DNA of 64,000 nucleotides from Photobacterium indicum (GTDB taxonomy: Bacteria; Pseudomonadota; Gammaproteobacteria; Enterobacterales; Vibrionaceae). The position numbers and the translations under genes were made by a program. Shown here piece after piece: positions 61,996 to 64,000 of this stretch. A model generated the notes under the pieces. That model searched no databases and was not told the origin of the DNA. It saw only the letters and a list, made by a program, of their open reading frames with translations. Numbering within the stretch: position 1 is the stretch's first letter; the number at the start of each line of letters is the position of its first letter. The stretch spans positions 868,001-932,000 of the forward strand of contig NZ_PYOC01000001.1 in the NCBI RefSeq assembly GCF_003026215.1. Direction: 5' to 3'.

Positions 61996-62274
61996 TGGAC
62001 TTTCCTTTGTTAACTAGCAGTTAAGAAATTATTGGTGTTCGTGTGGGGCTCCACAGAACCTGTATTTGGGAATCTAGCTGCAATACGGCTTACAGTTCTA
62101 GCAAGAATGCCAAGAGAGTAATAGCATTTTACACGATAATAAAACTTCATCAATTCAATTTGTTAGAGGGTTAATATGCTTAATATGGAATATTCTTGTC
62201 AGGGTGTATTCTCGGGTGAGGGGGAAGTCTTGCTTTGTAGATTCTAGTGACACTCCTTCTATTTCACCGTGGTG

Positions 62275-62571
62275 CTAATACCAAAAAAGGTGAAATGCTT
62301 CCCCCACAAAATCGGTTCTTCTCCGTTTAGTTGAGCTTGATATTTGGGTAAAAAGTAGAGTGAGTACCAGGAACAGATGTTTGCCTAATCTTAAGTTGAA
62401 GTATTCCGTATCTCTCACTCCACGAGCACTTCGTCTAAGTAAATAAAGAGAGACATTTCCTGCTTCAACTCGAGCGTTGGTTAACTTGTATTTGGCGTAG
62501 TTACAGACACCAACTTTTCTGTCTAGCAGCGCGTCGGCGAAACATCGAGTCTTGTGTTTAAACGTTTTCAC
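62275..62571 (-). pseudogene. transposase C-terminal remnant (ISL3/IS204-like)
   Basis: The minus-strand frame reads YKLTNARVEAGNVSLYLLRRSARGVRDTEYFNLRLGK in segments. This matches the C-terminal NG.LEG.N..IK..KR.A.GFRD.EYF.LRL signature of ISL3/IS204/IS1001-type transposases. The rest of the enzyme is absent. The N-terminal 25 residues of the frame may be unrelated. Confidence 0.55.
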
Positions 62572-62584
62572 TTCATCGACATAG

Positions 62585-62764
62585 CTACGTCATAGATAGT
62601 AGCGTGACTAGTGAGGCAAATGATAACGGAAACCCTAGGACAATATACCCGCTGATACTTGCTCTCTCGGCTCTTCCTGAAGCCAACGCCCCTACGATTA
62701 ACATTGCATGCAACAATGTTGTTGCAAATACAACCGCTGATATAAATATTCCCCAATTAATCAT
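62585..62764 (-). CDS. small two-helix membrane protein
   Basis: A 59-residue protein reading MINWGIFISAVVFATTLLHA, then MLIVGALASGRAERASISGY, then IVLGFPLSFASLVTLLSMT. It has two membrane helices separated by a short basic loop. It starts inside the last codons of the upstream gene (ATGATTAA overlap), so translation is coupled. Small membrane partners of this type are common next to toxic or defence effectors. It was found by reading the frame directly, being shorter than usual cut-offs. Confidence 0.7.
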   Translation of the reverse strand: MINWGIFISAVVFATTLLHAMLIVGALASGRAERASISGYIVLGFPLSFASLVTLLSMT

Positions 62765-63167
62765 TCTTATTACCGTTCGATCTTTGCCTGCAAACTTTGT
62801 GCCTGAAGTACAGCTCTGCTTTAAATATGTCTCGACGCCACTTAGCTAGTTTTTGCGTGTCTAGAATGGCTTGGATATGCTCAGTAGGCAGCTCTCTCAA
62901 TGCGCTGATTTTGCGCCTACCTTCACCTCTACTAATCCAGAAGAAGCCCTCCCTGACATCCTCATGAGGCGCATCATCATAAAGCGAAAGATGAGCATCG
63001 TTCGTATGTGAGCGATATAGAGCTTCTGTGCCGCCACCAACTGCGTAAATAAACCCATCAGCTTGAGTATGTCTCACGTGCTCGTGTGAATAGCGACTCG
63101 TTAGTATGTTGTTGTCAGGCGTGCGTATCCTGTTGAGAATAATGTGCTGGTTTTCATCATCTTCCAT
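62757..63167 (-). CDS. island protein of unknown function, coupled to a membrane partner
   Basis: A 136-residue soluble protein: FIYAVGGGTEALYRSHTNDAHLSLYDDAPHEDVREGFFW (in segments), then LRELPTEHIQAILDTQKLAKWRRDIFKAEL. The central VGGGTE...LY and the C-terminal L.TEHI.AIL.TQ..L...RR..F..E pattern recur in proteins of mobile islands and phages of Vibrionaceae, with no known function. It lies 160 bases after the helicase gene on the same strand and overlaps the small membrane-protein gene. Confidence 0.65.
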   Translation of the reverse strand: MEDDENQHIILNRIRTPDNNILTSRYSHEHVRHTQADGFIYAVGGGTEALYRSHTNDAHLSLYDDAPHEDVREGFFWISRGEGRRKISALRELPTEHIQAILDTQKLAKWRRDIFKAELYFRHKVCRQRSNGNKND

Positions 63168-63327
63168 GTTAGGTTCTTATTTTAACTGGCTAACACTGCT
63201 GAGAATTGTACTTGGTATTGAGTACGATTTCGTAGAAACGTAACCTCAACTGAATACATTGTTGCTCGGATGTACGCGTTATCAATGATGAGTAATGCAT
63301 AGTTTTAGTGTGTTGCACGATACATCT

Positions 63328-64000
63328 CTAAAAAGGTGAATCGAATGTTGCGATAACCCTTTCCCTGAACAGACCAAGAAGCTCAAGCGAATGGTTTACC
63401 GTACTCTCTAAAGATACTATGCTGTCATCTATATTATTCTGTTCAATCATTGTGATGTCTGGTTGCGGTTCATCATCAGTAGGTTCAATTAATCTAGAGG
63501 TTGTTTTTCTTGGTTTATGCTTTTCTGGCTGGTTTGGGGCTTCTTCAAAGCATTCGCTCTCTTTAATAATTACGGGAATATCAGGTAAATCTTCGCTTAT
63601 TCTGTTTGCAAACTCTGTTAATTGACATTCAGCGAAAGTAAACAACCAAGCATCTTGATTTGGCGCATCACTGAATCGCAGAATACGACCTAAGACTTGC
63701 CGAAAGTATAGCTCGGTTTTGATTCGACTAAGATGACAACAGACTTGAAGTCTGGGGATGTCAGTTCCTTCACTGACCATTCCAACACTTACGATCCACT
63801 CTGTTTCACTATGGCGAAATTCATTAATAACCATATTGGGTGAATTTTCTTGGTAAGTAGCTATCACGGCAGACTGGTGAAATTCATTACAAAGAATATG
63901 ACGAATTTCTAAAGCATGCTTTACTGATGAGGCAACAACTAACCCTCCAGAAGTTGGATTCTGTCGACGAATATCAGCGAGCTTTCTACATCCTAGTGAC
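63328..64000 (-). CDS. DEAD/DEAH-type SF2 helicase, C-terminal part (runs off the right edge)
   Basis: The minus-strand frame is open from the window edge to the stop at 63328 (about 223 residues). It shows helicase core domain 2: GGLVVASSVKHALEIRHIL (motif IV region), WIVSVGMVSEGTDIPRL (motif V) and RQVLGRILR (motif VI). The last 80 residues are a low-complexity acidic linker and a helix. The ATP-binding half lies beyond the window. Such helicases occur in restriction-like and other defence systems; which one cannot be told. Confidence 0.8.
   Translation of the reverse strand, partial: SLGCRKLADIRRQNPTSGGLVVASSVKHALEIRHILCNEFHQSAVIATYQENSPNMVINEFRHSETEWIVSVGMVSEGTDIPRLQVCCHLSRIKTELYFRQVLGRILRFSDAPNQDAWLFTFAECQLTEFANRISEDLPDIPVIIKESECFEEAPNQPEKHKPRKTTSRLIEPTDDEPQPDITMIEQNNIDDSIVSLESTVNHSLELLGLFRERVIATFDSPF

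Noticed and set aside
62604-62849. 81-codon plus-strand frame near the right end
   Set aside because: It is the shadow of the minus-strand membrane-protein gene and the end of the gene upstream of it.
1-64000. CRISPR array, rRNA operon or full prophage
   Set aside because: No regularly spaced direct repeats, no rRNA sequence and no phage structural genes were seen; the integrase region belongs to an island.

Overview
The window is bacterial chromosome from a member of the Vibrionaceae, most likely a Photobacterium or close relative. Pointers are the AT-leaning gammaproteobacterial coding style, an adenine-type purine riboswitch in front of a deaminase gene (as at V. vulnificus add), long VCR-like integron attC sites, a secreted trypsin-like protease with a GlyGly-CTERM tail, and many Vibrionaceae-type housekeeping families. 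The genus is inference; there is no rRNA or marker gene here.

Region 1 (1-21.9 kb) is ordinary accessory/metabolic chromosome: the end of a DUF2955 membrane protein with its MarR regulator, small exported and metallo-hydrolase genes, an IclR regulator with a degenerate HutG-like ureohydrolase, a GreA/B-like factor, a PACE efflux pump divergent from a LysR regulator, a nucleoside hydrolase, MetY, an Old Yellow Enzyme, a periplasmic aldose dehydrogenase, a DUF2975/HTH pair lying between two fragments of IS6-family transposases, a beta-CASP metallo-hydrolase, an MsbA-like ABC exporter, a DUF134 protein, a hotdog thioesterase and a divergent HflX.

Region 2 (22.4-25.75 kb) is a small integron cassette array with no integrase in the window (a CALIN). 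Five genes are separated by attC sites of about 55-125 bp, and for two cassettes the first bases of the cassette and its own R'' box are perfectly complementary, as cassette circularisation predicts.

Region 3 (25.9-40.7 kb) returns to core-like genes: a polyferredoxin membrane protein, a Fur-box-controlled iron/siderophore-type ABC operon, a second DUF2975/HTH pair, an adenine riboswitch with its adenine deaminase, a lipoprotein, a GlyGly-CTERM protease, codBA, a long AT-rich spacer with three DnaA boxes, a divergent LplA and an OYE pseudogene.

Region 4 (40.75 kb to the right edge) is a genomic island. It begins at the 3' fragment of a tRNA gene (probably tRNA-Gly), followed by an Xre repressor, an Xis-like excisionase and a tyrosine integrase, and then cargo dominated by defence-type genes: a large unknown protein, a PHP-domain/SMC-like ATPase (TrlF type), an ApeA-like HEPN protein, a second HEPN-motif protein that looks like an integron cassette, a soluble Ser/Thr kinase with a PP2C phosphatase, a Sel1-repeat protein, an IS66 element sitting in older IS66 debris, a Gabija-type gajA-gajB pair, a transposase remnant, a small coupled two-gene unit and the end of an SF2 helicase cut by the window edge.

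The best candidates for undescribed biology are the 43.7-55.7 kb block. Two of its otherwise unrelated proteins share an N-terminal helical module. Two consecutive HEPN-motif proteins precede a kinase-phosphatase pair, and integron-type recombination sites lie inside a defence island.
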